In this document: piece after piece, positions 8,426 to 16,997 of the stretch
Numbering within the stretch: position 1 is the stretch's first letter
Layout: the number at the start of each line of letters is the position of its first letter
Assembly (NCBI GenBank): GCA_945787015.1
Contig: CALZGM010000002.1
Location: 110,689-174,688, forward strand
Length of the DNA stretch: 64,000 bases
Source of the DNA: an uncultured Roseburia sp.
GTDB taxonomy: Bacteria; Bacillota; Clostridia; Lachnospirales; Lachnospiraceae
Direction of reading: 5' to 3'
The notes under the pieces: model-generated
The model's database searches: none
Seen by the model: only the letters and a program-made list of their open reading frames with translations
Told to the model about the DNA's origin: nothing
Translations under genes and position numbers: made by a program

Positions 8426-9889
8426 TTATTTTCCGTTTCTTTCAAAAAAGGTTTTCATTTCCTGCCGGATCTGATAGGTTATAGGATACTTTCTGTAGAT
8501 TAAGACCGATATTACACCCAGTATTGCAGGTATCAGACCCATGATGACAATAAACCAGTTTAACATGGTTGGAATCCGGGAAACATCACCGGCGAAGCGG
8601 TTTCCTTCTTCTACTACATAACCGATGCTGGTGAGAACGATTCCAACAATGGCTGTCGAGAAAGCGGTCTGCATTTTCGTAATGAATCCATCTGTAACGG
8701 TTGTAAGGGCAGAACGATCTTTGCCGGTTTTATAAATTCCATAGTCGACAACCTCCATCTGCACAAAAGTCTGTGGTACAAAGTCCGTACCGACACCGGT
8801 GGCCATGATAAACATTGTCAGGAAGAACATCCAGGGAGCACGCTGCAACAACCCGGTAATCTGTGCGATAAACAGAATACAACCGCCGATTGACTGAATG
8901 GTCAGGAGAGTACAGGTCATTTTGACCGGATCCTTAAACAGCTTCATCAGAGGTCTGCCGAGGAGGGCACCAAGAACCATAGGTACGACTGTGATAACAG
9001 AGGAAATACCGCTGTACACTGCAAAGAGATCCATATCTGCAATACCGGTAGTCAGATCTGCGCAGAATCCCCACTTGATATAATAGGTAGGAGTTGCGAA
9101 AATCAGTGACCAGATAAAGCCAGCAAAGAGACCCTTTAATGCAAAAATTACCATCGCTTTGTTTTCACGGAACAGATCAAAGAAGTCTTTTATCTTCAGT
9201 TTTTCGGCAGAATTCTGTTCCACATAGTGTTTTTCCTTAACCATAAACCATCCGATCAAAGATATGACGGAGGTACTTATGACAAGGAGAAAAATTACCC
9301 GGCTGGCAGCATCATGATAGCTCATACCGCCTGCATTCAGCGCAATGACAGCTACGGTAAATACGATATTGGCAACTATGCCGGTGAAGAAAGACATCAG
9401 CCGGGGACCAATTGCCAGTTTCGTTCGCTGGTTTTCATCGGCAGACATGGTTCTGTAAAGCAGGATATCCTTATAGAAAGAACTTCCAATGTCATAGATG
9501 AGATAAAAGAGGATCACCCATCCGATGAGGACTGCCGGTGTTCCGATAATCGCATTTGGAATCGCAAAAAGTGCGATTGCACCGATGGATTCCATGATAA
9601 TACTGATGAGAAAAAAAGGTTTGTATTTGCCAACCTTTGTTCGCTTTGAACTGTCAATAATGAAGCCCTGAATAGGATCGTCAACCGCGTCGATAATTCG
9701 TGCTACCATGAGAAGGACAGTCGCAAGAATAGATGCGTAACTGATACCTGAATACTCGGTCATGTATACCATAAGCATGGATGACATCATTACACCAGTA
9801 ATGGCATTGGTGAATGAAAGCGTAGTTGTGGCGAAACAGTCTTTAAAACCGATATACTCAGTTTTTTTTTCAACTTTGTCATTCTTCAT
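8426..9889 (-). CDS. GPH-family sugar:cation symporter
   Basis: A 487-residue membrane protein with about 12 hydrophobic segments and features of the glycoside-pentoside-hexuronide family (MelB/XynB-like): an N-terminal DCFATTTLSF region, DAVDDPIQGFIIDSSKRTKVGKYKPF after the second helix, and a central cytoplasmic loop. Longer reading is possible in frame up to 9994, but the ATG at 9889 has a clear GGAGGAAAAC ribosome binding site just before it. It likely imports the oligosaccharides handled by the neighbouring enzymes. It has its own promoter at 9934-9963. Confidence 0.88.
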   Translation of the reverse strand: MKNDKVEKKTEYIGFKDCFATTTLSFTNAITGVMMSSMLMVYMTEYSGISYASILATVLLMVARIIDAVDDPIQGFIIDSSKRTKVGKYKPFFLISIIMESIGAIALFAIPNAIIGTPAVLIGWVILFYLIYDIGSSFYKDILLYRTMSADENQRTKLAIGPRLMSFFTGIVANIVFTVAVIALNAGGMSYHDAASRVIFLLVISTSVISLIGWFMVKEKHYVEQNSAEKLKIKDFFDLFRENKAMVIFALKGLFAGFIWSLIFATPTYYIKWGFCADLTTGIADMDLFAVYSGISSVITVVPMVLGALLGRPLMKLFKDPVKMTCTLLTIQSIGGCILFIAQITGLLQRAPWMFFLTMFIMATGVGTDFVPQTFVQMEVVDYGIYKTGKDRSALTTVTDGFITKMQTAFSTAIVGIVLTSIGYVVEEGNRFAGDVSRIPTMLNWFIVIMGLIPAILGVISVLIYRKYPITYQIRQEMKTFFERNGK

Positions 9890-9933
9890 AGTTTTCCTCC
9901 GTTTTAATGTAAAAATTAAGTTGAATACATAAT

Positions 9934-9963
9934 AAAATATGGAATAGCATCGAACAATGTCAA
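9934..9963 (-). promoter_or_regulatory. Promoter of the GPH symporter gene
   Basis: On the minus strand TTGACA (9958-9963) and TATTTT (9934-9939) are separated by 18 bp, 44 bp before the start codon. The rest of the 290-bp gap to hipB contains no recognised gene. Confidence 0.6.
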
Positions 9964-10181
9964 AAGAATCCCCGTTTTTATAAAACTGTATCAAAATTTA
10001 CACGCTTTAAAACAAAAATGAATTTTTGCCATAAAATGTTACATGGATAAATCTCTTTGCTTTTTTGTCTGAGCCATCCGAAAGCAGCGATAATTGCAGT
10101 CTTCAGGGAGGTTATGCCTTGTTTTTTTATGGCATGTTAGATTATAATATGAGCATAACAAGACAAAGGTGGCGCGTTAAA

Positions 10182-10514
10182 ATGAATAAATTAAGTTGCG
10201 GTGAATATCAGAAACTTATTGGAGATAGAATAAAACAATATCGCGTAAATGCGGGAGTTTCACAGAAAGATTTAGAGAATGAGTCGGGAGTATCTGTTCG
10301 CAGTATATCGAGACTAGAACAGGGATCATCGATTCAGCTTGAGAGTTTAATCAAAATATTGTCTGCACTTAATCTGCAGAGTAATATTGATTTACTTATT
10401 CCTGATCAGACAAAGAGACCATCGTTTTATCTAAATGAAAATGACAAACCGAAACAGAGAGTTCGTAAAAAACAGGAAACCACTGGTGCATTCAAATGGG
10501 GAGATGAAGAATAG
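10182..10514 (+). CDS. hipB: HipB-like XRE-family antitoxin/repressor
   Basis: A 110-residue protein with a clear XRE helix-turn-helix at about residues 10-65 (IGDRIKQYRVNAGVSQKDL, then SVRSISRLEQGSSI) and a basic tail. HipB neutralises the HipA serine/threonine kinase and represses the operon. An upstream in-frame extension to 10065 exists, but the ATG at 10182 has AGGTGG in front and gives the normal HipB length. The stop is followed directly by the ATG of the hipA remnant, with no gap. Because hipA is broken, HipB may now be only a solo repressor. Confidence 0.8.
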   Translation: MNKLSCGEYQKLIGDRIKQYRVNAGVSQKDLENESGVSVRSISRLEQGSSIQLESLIKILSALNLQSNIDLLIPDQTKRPSFYLNENDKPKQRVRKKQETTGAFKWGDEE

Positions 10515-11685
10515 ATGAATACAACAGCAGAAGTATACTTATGGGGAACAAGAGTAGGAATTATCCATCAAGATTTAGATAAGCCATATGCATCTTTTGA
10601 ATATGATGGAGATTTTTTGAAAAGTGGAATTGAAATATCGCCAATAATGATGCCTCTAAGTAATATTGTATAGGAGTATCCGTCTCTTTCAGGAGAGCCT
10701 TTTTTCGGTATGCCAGGATTAGTAGTAGATTCATTGCCTGATACTTTCGGAAATAAGTGATATTAATGAAAACATCAATGTTTCTGAAATGGTAAAATTT
10801 GCTTCTGATGTGTTAAATCAAAGAGAGTCGATTACTTTAAATGCCCAGGAAGCATTAACATATTCTCAGTTAGTTCAAGTAGGCAGTTCTGCAGGAGGTG
10901 CACGCGCAAAGGCATTAATAGCATGGAATGAAAAGACGAATGAGATTAAATCTGGACAACTCAACCTTGATAAAGATTTTGATTATTGGCTTATGAAGTT
11001 TGATAATGTTTCAAAGAATGGTGATCATGGATTAGAGGATGTTCCGGAATATACTTTAATTGAGTATGCATATTATAAAATGGCTTTGGATGCCGGTATC
11101 CAGATGAATGAATGTAGAATATATTCAAATGCTGGAGAGAACCATTTCATGACAAAGCGATTTGACCGTGTTGATGGAAAAAAAATACACATGCAATCGC
11201 TAGGGGCAATGACACATATTAGTTATAAAGAGCCAAGACTATGCAGTTATGAAATGGCGGCAGGGTACATGCGTGAAATGAAATTGCCAATGATAGATAT
11301 TGAGCAGTTTTTTAGCAGAATGGTATTCAATTGTGTAGCGGTTAATCAGGATGACCACGTAAAAAACATATCATTTTTGATGGATAGAAGAGGAAAGTGG
11401 AGATTATCGCCAGCATATGATGTTACTTATTCCTATGATGTTACCAACAAGTGGTTGAGTGCTCATCAGATGACAATAAATGGTAAAAAGAGCGACATTA
11501 ATCTTACTGATTTATTAGAAGTAGGTGAGAAAATGGGGCTTAAAAAGAAAAAGTGTATGGATATTATTTCTAAGATAAGTCTCGTGGTTTCAAATTTTGA
11601 AAAGTATGCAAAAGAAGCAAATATTAGGGAGAAGACCTATGCGGATATAAAGAAGATACTTGATCAGAATAAGGTGGAAATATAG
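10515..11685 (+). pseudogene. hipA: hipA kinase gene, broken by an in-frame stop and an internal deletion
   Basis: The N-terminal HipA domain starts at 10515 and meets an in-frame TAG at 10671-10673. The same frame continues with GLVVDSLPDTFGN, the conserved HipA stretch, then stops again at 10758-10760. The sequence resumes one frame on, from about 10759, with ISDINEN and the whole kinase core: glycine-rich loop VGSSAGGARAKALI, FMTKRFDR, the catalytic NQDDHVKN and metal-binding PAYDVTYSYD. The segment normally lying between FGN and the loop is shortened, so bases were lost here. The C-terminal part could still be translated from the ATG at 10789 as a 298-residue kinase fragment, but whether this happens is unknown. 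Confidence 0.85.
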
Positions 11686-11722
11686 AATAAGTTACCGTGA
11701 TTTTGTTAAAGGAGGCAATCTA

Positions 11723-11833
11723 ATGTTTCCAACAACTGACGAGCAACAATTGGATACGCCCCGGAGATTTGGAAGAGCTGGAGTTAAGGACGACATCTTA
11801 AAACTGAAAGAGCCTGGAGGAGTTAATCAATGA
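11723..11833 (+). CDS. Small hypothetical protein of 36 residues
   Basis: A short open frame with a strong AAAGGAGG site 7 bp before its ATG; its stop overlaps the next start (ATGA). The product is charged and soluble (it contains TPRRFGRAGVKDDI) and was not recognised. The ribosome site and coupling to the next gene argue that it is translated. It could be a leader peptide, or the tail of a larger deleted gene that has kept a start. Confidence 0.45.
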   Translation: MFPTTDEQQLDTPRRFGRAGVKDDILKLKEPGGVNQ

Positions 11834-12111
11834 AACCAAGAACAGAAAAGAGCATGGAACTCTATGAGGTGCTGGTAAAACGCGGTTATCCGAAGGAGTT
11901 TTGCGAGCAGATCACGTTAAATCTGAATACTGATTGGACTGCAAACAGAATGCTTGGATACTTGTCACATTACAAAAAGCTTCCATTGGAAGAAGTGGTG
12001 GATGAGATGTTGGCTATATTAAGTGACAGAAACAGAATCATGCAAAAACATGAGATGGAGGATGTGAATGCAAAGTGGAATCAGTTTTTGGCGCAGGGAT
12101 TTGACGATTAG
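11830..12111 (+). CDS. Hypothetical protein, 93 residues, coupled to the 2H phosphoesterase
   Basis: A small, mostly helical, acidic protein with no recognised motif (it contains KRGYPKEFCEQI and DWTANRMLGYL). A CTGGAGGAG site precedes its start. It ends 11 bp before the 2H phosphoesterase start and overlaps the preceding 36-codon frame by four bases, so it is part of the same transcript. Function unknown; a small partner or regulator of the RNA/ADP-ribose enzymes is possible but not shown. Confidence 0.65.
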   Translation: MKPRTEKSMELYEVLVKRGYPKEFCEQITLNLNTDWTANRMLGYLSHYKKLPLEEVVDEMLAILSDRNRIMQKHEMEDVNAKWNQFLAQGFDD

Positions 12112-12122
12112 AGGGAGGTTCC

Positions 12123-12686
12123 ATGTATTTAATTTCAGCTTATTTTGATGAAAAAACAAATATGATATTGCAACGTTATATGGACCAAATCACGGAAAAA
12201 ACCGGCAATGGATTTATGAAGGAACATAAGGTACCGCCACATATGACAATTTCCTCAATTGAAGCAAGAAATATTGAGGTACTGATACCTGCTTTTAAGA
12301 ATTTAGAAGGAAAATTACTTCCCGGTGAGATTCAGTTTGTATCAATCGGTCAGTTACTGCCATATGTTTTCTATGTAACACCGGTGCTGAATGAATATCT
12401 GTTGGATTTATCAAAGCAAGTATTTGATTGTTTTTCCGATATTCCGAAGACGCGCGTTAGCGGATATTATCAACCATTATCGTGGTTGCCTCATGTGACG
12501 CTTGGAAAAACTCTGACAAAGGAACAGATGCGGACTGCGTTTTCTGTAATGCAGGAGAGTTTTGTTCCGTTTACTGCAACGGTAACGGAGCTTGGTTTGG
12601 CGAAAGTTCATCCACATGAGGATGTAGTGAGGTATGAGTTGGGGGAACAAAGATATGGGAAGAACGGAAAATGTAATTGTATTTGA
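12123..12686 (+). CDS. 2H phosphoesterase (2'-5' RNA ligase family)
   Basis: A 187-residue protein with both HxT motifs that define the 2H superfamily: H40-x-T42 in PPHMTIS and H124-x-T126 in LPHVTLG, at the usual spacing. Members hydrolyse 2',3'-cyclic phosphates, ADP-ribose 1'',2''-cyclic phosphate, or join RNA ends via 2'-5' bonds. It has an AGGGAGG site. Its 3' end overlaps the start of the macrodomain gene by 32 bases. The pairing with a PARG-type macrodomain fits a role in ADP-ribose or RNA-end processing, which is inference. Confidence 0.82.
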   Translation: MYLISAYFDEKTNMILQRYMDQITEKTGNGFMKEHKVPPHMTISSIEARNIEVLIPAFKNLEGKLLPGEIQFVSIGQLLPYVFYVTPVLNEYLLDLSKQVFDCFSDIPKTRVSGYYQPLSWLPHVTLGKTLTKEQMRTAFSVMQESFVPFTATVTELGLAKVHPHEDVVRYELGEQRYGKNGKCNCI

Positions 12687-13551
12687 AGATACAGAAAAAT
12701 TATGTAAACAAAACAATCGATTGAAAGAAGCGGTAAAAAAAGCTACCGAAGGGCAGAAAATGATCCCGGAAGGTGCAGAGTTGCCCGCGATAGATAAAAA
12801 ATGTTTCGAAAATCCTGCGAAGGTTGTCGTATCGAAAAAGCGGACACTGGAAGCGGCTGTCGGCTATAAGGGTACCAAGACGGCGGTACATAACTTTGCG
12901 TCGGCATCTAATCCGGGCGGTGGTGTAGAAACCGGTGCAAATGCGCAGGAAGAGTGCATCTGCAGGTGTTCCGGCTTATTTTTTAGCCTGAATACGCCAA
13001 AGATGTGGGAAGAGTTTTATACTCCACATAGAAGGGCACACGATCCGATTCATAATGATGATATTATTTTTACACCGGCTGTGACTGTTTTTAAAACAGA
13101 TACCGCAGAACCGAAGCTTATGAAGGAGTCAGAGTGGTATAACGTCGATGTCATAACATGCGCTGCTCCGAATTTAAGGGAGAGGCCGAGCAACGGATAT
13201 AATTCCGGTGATGGGCACAAAGCAGTCAAGGTAACGGATAAAGAATTGTTGGTGTTGCATGAAAAACGACTGAGAAGAATCCTTGATGTTGCGGTCATGG
13301 AAAAGGAAGAGTCAATCATTCTCGGGGCATTTGGATGTGGAGCATTTTTAAATAATCCGGAAATTGTGGCACGAGCGACGAAAAATGTAATCAAGGATTA
13401 TTTGTATGCGTTTAAAAATATTGAGTTTGCAGTGTATTGCTCACCAAGAGATGAGCAGAATTATAGAACCTTTGAGCGTGTGTTTAAAAAAATAACACTG
13501 GATGCTCCTGCTCTCCTGCCGAGGGAGTTATATGGCTATAATCAGCCATGA
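12655..13551 (+). CDS. PARG-type macrodomain protein (TIGR02452 family)
   Basis: A 298-residue protein of the microbial poly(ADP-ribose) glycohydrolase group. The signature GGG-x7-QEE is present (G88-G90 and Q98-E100), with the preceding FASASNPGG loop and a later GAFGCGAFLNNP phosphate-binding loop typical of macrodomains. Such enzymes bind or hydrolyse ADP-ribose units on proteins or nucleic acids. The ATG at 12655 is chosen because the N-terminal domain aligns from there; an in-frame ATG at 12634 also exists. It overlaps the 2H phosphoesterase gene, so the two are translated together. No ADP-ribosyltransferase partner is seen in the window. Confidence 0.85.
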   Translation: MGRTENVIVFEDTEKLCKQNNRLKEAVKKATEGQKMIPEGAELPAIDKKCFENPAKVVVSKKRTLEAAVGYKGTKTAVHNFASASNPGGGVETGANAQEECICRCSGLFFSLNTPKMWEEFYTPHRRAHDPIHNDDIIFTPAVTVFKTDTAEPKLMKESEWYNVDVITCAAPNLRERPSNGYNSGDGHKAVKVTDKELLVLHEKRLRRILDVAVMEKEESIILGAFGCGAFLNNPEIVARATKNVIKDYLYAFKNIEFAVYCSPRDEQNYRTFERVFKKITLDAPALLPRELYGYNQP

Positions 13552-13737
13552 ATGGGGTAAATTTGAACCGGATGGCTGATTATAGAAAATTTATTACCGT
13601 TGAATTTGATGTCACATATTTTAGTACCGGAAGAACGGTTATAACTTTTTAATCATTAAGAATATTTTCTATTATGATACGTATTTTTATGGCGGCTTCA
13701 TCATATTTTTTAATCTCCAATTCTTTACAACTGTATT

Positions 13738-14531
13738 TTATAAGTTAGTTAGGTTAGACCAATGTGCATTATAACCCATAATAGCCATTATATCTGTGGC
13801 TGAAATAGTATGTAACTGCTTTTGAAGTTTGCTGAAGGCAGTTTTCATAGAAGACATAAAATCGTTCAAATCGGATTTGCTTAATAACAAAGCGAACATA
13901 ATTGCTATTGCATATGCATCATTTGTTCCATATGTATAAGAAGCATCTTTGGCACGTGCAATTCCCAAAACAGAGAAGTTTTTTATGCTTTTTGTATGAA
14001 TTCTTTCTTTAAATTTAATGTCAAAGAAACGCTCATCGTGGGCACATTTATTGCGGGCAAGAGCAAGCATATGCATAAATTTTGCAAGTTCATCCGGTTG
14101 GAGATGAAATTGCTTTGCAACTGTAGTTTTATCGAAGATGATATATTATGTTCTGTGGAATTGTCAAAATTATCTATTTTAAGATAGTTATCATGAACAT
14201 ACTTTGCAGAAAATTCATGCGAAATTACTGTTTTAAAGGTGTTTTCAAGCTTAAGCAAATATTTCATATATATATTTCTAAGCTCACGATCAAAATTGTA
14301 TAAGGCATATACTTCATCAAATGTAGTTCCGGTTTTGTAAACTTCTTCAGTAGTAGCAGTAGCTTTAGATGCAAGAAATAACTCCTTATATCCGTTGATT
14401 ACATTGTAGTAGTTTTCGCGTTCAAGAATGCGCATTACGCGAGAACCTTGAGAACCTTTTCCAATTACCATGCCTCTCGAACGTAAAATATTCAGTTGTT
14501 GTCGATACGATTTGTATGATTTATCTGCCAT
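13738..14531 (-). pseudogene. Abi_2 (AbiD/AbiF-type) abortive-infection gene with an internal deletion
   Basis: The 5' part (14531 down to about 14130) encodes a standard Abi_2 start: YRQQLNILRSRGMVI, ENYYNVINGYK and LYNFDRELRN, and runs out of frame after STEHNISSS. The 3' part in another frame reads KTTVAKQFHLQPDELAKFMH, then LARNKCAHDERFFD, the conserved RNxCAH motif of the family. The central segment expected between them is missing, with a frame change near 14130, so no full-length protein can be made. Abi_2 proteins are phage-defence effectors related to HEPN-type RNases. The start has a good AAGGAGG site. A promoter, small RNA and terminator lie directly upstream and appear intact. Confidence 0.8.
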
Positions 14532-14546
14532 AGTACCTCCTTGTAT

Positions 14547-14600
14547 AAAAAAAGCCCCCGGACCCGAAGGACACCGGAGGACAAACTGGCAATCTCTTGT
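14547..14600 (-). ncRNA. Small structured RNA with terminator upstream of abi_2
   Basis: Read on the minus strand, a transcript starting near 14600 would begin with a small CTC/GAG hairpin, continue with TTGCCAGTTTGTCC and end in a hairpin formed by CCTCCGG (14574-14580) and CCGGGGG (14555-14561), capped by CC-TTCG-GG and followed by seven T residues (14547-14553). The abi_2 ribosome site and start follow at once. This is promoter, RNA, terminator, toxin-like gene, the order used by type III toxin-antitoxin RNAs. I recall that structured RNAs are described next to abiF/abiD genes; this is probably one of them, but the match was not computed. Confidence 0.65.
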
Positions 14601-14606
14601 ACGAGT

Positions 14607-14634
14607 ATTATATCACATGCAGACAAAATGTAAA
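14607..14634 (-). promoter_or_regulatory. Strong promoter of the abi_2-associated RNA
   Basis: On the minus strand TTTACA (14629-14634), a 16-bp spacer and TATAAT (14607-14612) preceded by TG (extended -10) form a near-consensus sigma-A promoter. The predicted start is at about 14600. It would drive mostly the small RNA, with abi_2 reached only by read-through. Confidence 0.75.
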
Positions 14635-14888
14635 TGACATGTCTCCAGAAGCATGCGAATCACTACCAAACAAGTATATACCATACTATAGTTTATTGCA
14701 AGGAAAAGGAGAATATGAATGGGAATTTAATCCAATTTATTTGATGACATTTTTCTGCCTAAAGGAGAAAATACGCGTTGAAAGCATTTGTAATAGATAA
14801 TATAATACTATTAGTGTAGTTTGACTCTGCAGAAAAGATATTTTTGGAATACATGGAGTGCAAAAAATGAAAAGGAGTATAGTGGAAA

Positions 14889-15839
14889 ATGGGATTATTT
14901 TCAAAGCCAGAAGTAATCATTTTAAAAGAATCAAGTGATGCAAAAGTGTATCTTGAAAAATTAGAAGGGATATTACCAAAGGCAAAGGGGGATTTAAAAG
15001 ACAGAATCCAGAAAGAGATAGCGATAACAAAAGCGGGAATTGTTGGAGAAGAAAATATTTTATTTGAATTAAAAAATAGCGGAATGGATATGGTGGTTTT
15101 ACATGATATCTATATTGAAACGAAAGATGGACGTGGCGCTCAAATTGATTTTATTGTTATTGCAGCAGGGGGTGTGTTTTTAATTGAATGTAAAAACCTT
15201 GTTGGAAATATTGAAATTGATTCGAATGGAAACTTTGTTCGAACCATAGAGTATGGTGGTAAGAAGCATAAAGAAGGTATTTATTCTCCAATAACCCAGA
15301 ACGAAAGACATTTATCTGTATTAGTAGAAAGAAGAAAAGAGGATCAGGGTTTTCTCTCAAAAATGTTTATTCAGGCAGGAGCAGATATATACTTTACAAC
15401 TCTTGTAGTATTGGCTAATCCCAAAACGGTTATAAATGATAAATATGCCAAGAAAGAAATAAAAAATCAGGTGATTAGAGCTGATCAGTTAATCAAAGTT
15501 ATTAGGAAAAAGAATGATACAACATCTAATATTATGAAGTATTCAAAGACTGACATGAAAAACTGCGCACAAGAAATATTAGACAAGAACATTGAAGAAC
15601 GAAAAGACTATTTTGCAAAGTTTGAAGAACTATTAAAGGAATTAGAAGCAGAGGAGAATTTGGCGGAGAATCAGGATAAAGAGCAAACTTTAGATGAGAA
15701 TAAACCGCAAAAGTTGATTTGTCCGAAGTGTGGTTCTGAACTTGTTCTAAGAACAGCACGTAATGGAGCAAATGCAGGACAAAAGTTTTATGGGTGCTCA
15801 GCATTTCCTAAGTGTAGATATATTCTGAACATAAAGTAA
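14889..15839 (+). CDS. NERD-domain protein with C-terminal zinc ribbon
   Basis: A 316-residue protein. Residues about 40-160 form a NERD (nuclease-related) domain: GEENILFEL, then AQIDFIVIAAGGVFLIECKN, with the D-ExK-like acidic and lysine positions of the nuclease fold. A charged, probably coiled segment follows (about 220-275), and the end is a topoisomerase-type zinc ribbon with CPKCG and GCSAFPKC. NERD proteins are thought to handle DNA and are frequent in accessory islands. It is divergent from abi_2. The 250 bp before it hold the small RNA promoter and no clear gene. The role may be defence-related but is unproven. Confidence 0.8.
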   Translation: MGLFSKPEVIILKESSDAKVYLEKLEGILPKAKGDLKDRIQKEIAITKAGIVGEENILFELKNSGMDMVVLHDIYIETKDGRGAQIDFIVIAAGGVFLIECKNLVGNIEIDSNGNFVRTIEYGGKKHKEGIYSPITQNERHLSVLVERRKEDQGFLSKMFIQAGADIYFTTLVVLANPKTVINDKYAKKEIKNQVIRADQLIKVIRKKNDTTSNIMKYSKTDMKNCAQEILDKNIEERKDYFAKFEELLKELEAEENLAENQDKEQTLDENKPQKLICPKCGSELVLRTARNGANAGQKFYGCSAFPKCRYILNIK

Positions 15840-15875
15840 TAAACTTAAAAAATACATAGAGGAAGAGGTGTCATT

Positions 15876-16442
15876 GTGGAAATAGATTTAAAGAAATTAG
15901 ACACGGCTATTTTATATTTGCAGAGAATTGCGGATGGAAATAATCCAGTAAACAATATGCCGGCAGAGGATGATTCTGTATTGAACAATCCGAATGTGAT
16001 TCGTTGCATGTTTTTTGTGAAAGATGTGCTTGAGGAAGTTAGGCGTAATGATGGATTTATTGGAAGAAAACCAAAGAAGTCAGAGAAAGCAGATTTCCCT
16101 GTGGGAGTGTTATCTTCGTTTGTATATCAGGAAGACAAGCCTATCACACGATTTGTAGAACAAATCAATGAATTGATTGATGAGAACCACTATCAGAAAC
16201 TTTCCTATAAACCTATACAGCAATGGCTTAAGCTGAATGGTTTTATAGCAGAAGAAATGAATGAGGAAATGGGAAAAACAGTTACGGCAGCGACAGAGAG
16301 AGGAATGAAGATAGGGATACGTTCTGAGCGAAGATTAAGTATGCGCGGAGTTCCATACATGGCAACAATATATTCAAAATCCGCACAGGAATATATTGTT
16401 GGAAAGCTTGAGCGCATATTAAATGGCGAGGTGGATGAATAA
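15876..16442 (+). CDS. Hypothetical protein, 188 residues
   Basis: The start is the GTG at 15876 with AGAGGAAGAGG in front. The product is soluble, acidic at the N-terminus and basic near the end (GMKIGIRSERRLSMRG), with no recognised catalytic motif. It follows the NERD gene by 36 bp in the same direction, so probably shares its transcript. The central part (FVEQINELIDENHYQKLSYK) is helical. I do not recognise the family. Confidence 0.65.
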   Translation: MEIDLKKLDTAILYLQRIADGNNPVNNMPAEDDSVLNNPNVIRCMFFVKDVLEEVRRNDGFIGRKPKKSEKADFPVGVLSSFVYQEDKPITRFVEQINELIDENHYQKLSYKPIQQWLKLNGFIAEEMNEEMGKTVTAATERGMKIGIRSERRLSMRGVPYMATIYSKSAQEYIVGKLERILNGEVDE

Positions 16443-16470
16443 TAAGATAGATTAAGGCAAAGGAGTACTT

Positions 16471-16611
16471 ATGGTTAAGAAAATAGTGCGGGATCCGATA
16501 TTTCTGGGGCAGAAATCTGAAGATGCAACTGAGGCAGATAAGGAAGTAGTAGCAGATTTATTGGATACGCTTAGGGCAAACCAGGACCATTGCAATGGAA
16601 TTGTGATATAG
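16471..16611 (+). pseudogene. Peptide deformylase remnant B (N-terminus fused to last residues)
   Basis: A 46-codon frame with an AAAGGAG site reads MVKKIVRDPIFLGQKS, then VADLLDTLRANQ, a normal peptide deformylase N-terminus, and passes straight to DHCNGIVI and a stop, the normal C-terminal end of motif 3. Roughly the central two thirds, including motif 1 (GxGxAA-type), the EGCLS cysteine and the first histidine, are gone, so it cannot be active. It differs from remnant A in the shared tail (HCNGIVI against HCQGIVI) and is therefore a separate copy. Confidence 0.8.
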
Positions 16612-16655
16612 GCAATTGGAAAATATACAGACAATAGGTAGGGCGGAAATTGTGT

Positions 16656-16997
16656 ATGTGGTGCGTGAGTAGAATAGCTGAGGCTGATTATGGATGTGAA
16701 GAAAGAATACCGGGAGAACCATTGATGGCACTTATTACATTGGAAAGTGACGATGGCAGAGAGTGTCAGTTTGAAGTATCGGAAGACTGGCTTTGCAGTC
16801 AGGGGATTGAGGAAGGCGACGAATGGCCGGAAGATATAGACGAGGTTGATGAGGACACCCAAAATGCGAGAATCATGTCAGCTTGGATGGATAATTATCT
16901 GGATGCACTTAGTGAAATGGATGCTATTACTGACGAGGAATCAAATAAAGAGGAGCAACGATGCAAAATAAACTGCAACAAATCAAATCGGATTTAG
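16656..16997 (+). CDS. Hypothetical acidic protein, 113 residues
   Basis: The ATG at 16656 is 9 bp after GGGCGG; a TTG two codons earlier is an alternative. The product begins MWCVSRIAEADYGCEE, contains a likely beta-rich core (LITLESDDGRECQFEVSE) and ends in a very acidic region. The last 37 bases overlap the next gene. The family was not recognised. Its position between a deformylase remnant and an HTH gene suggests it belongs to the HTH-VWA transcription unit. Confidence 0.65.
   Translation: MWCVSRIAEADYGCEERIPGEPLMALITLESDDGRECQFEVSEDWLCSQGIEEGDEWPEDIDEVDEDTQNARIMSAWMDNYLDALSEMDAITDEESNKEEQRCKINCNKSNRI

Noticed and set aside
14597-14800. A 67-codon open frame opposite the abi_2 RNA promoter
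   Set aside because: It runs through the promoter and has no ribosome site or recognised homology; it may be a fragment but cannot be supported as a gene.
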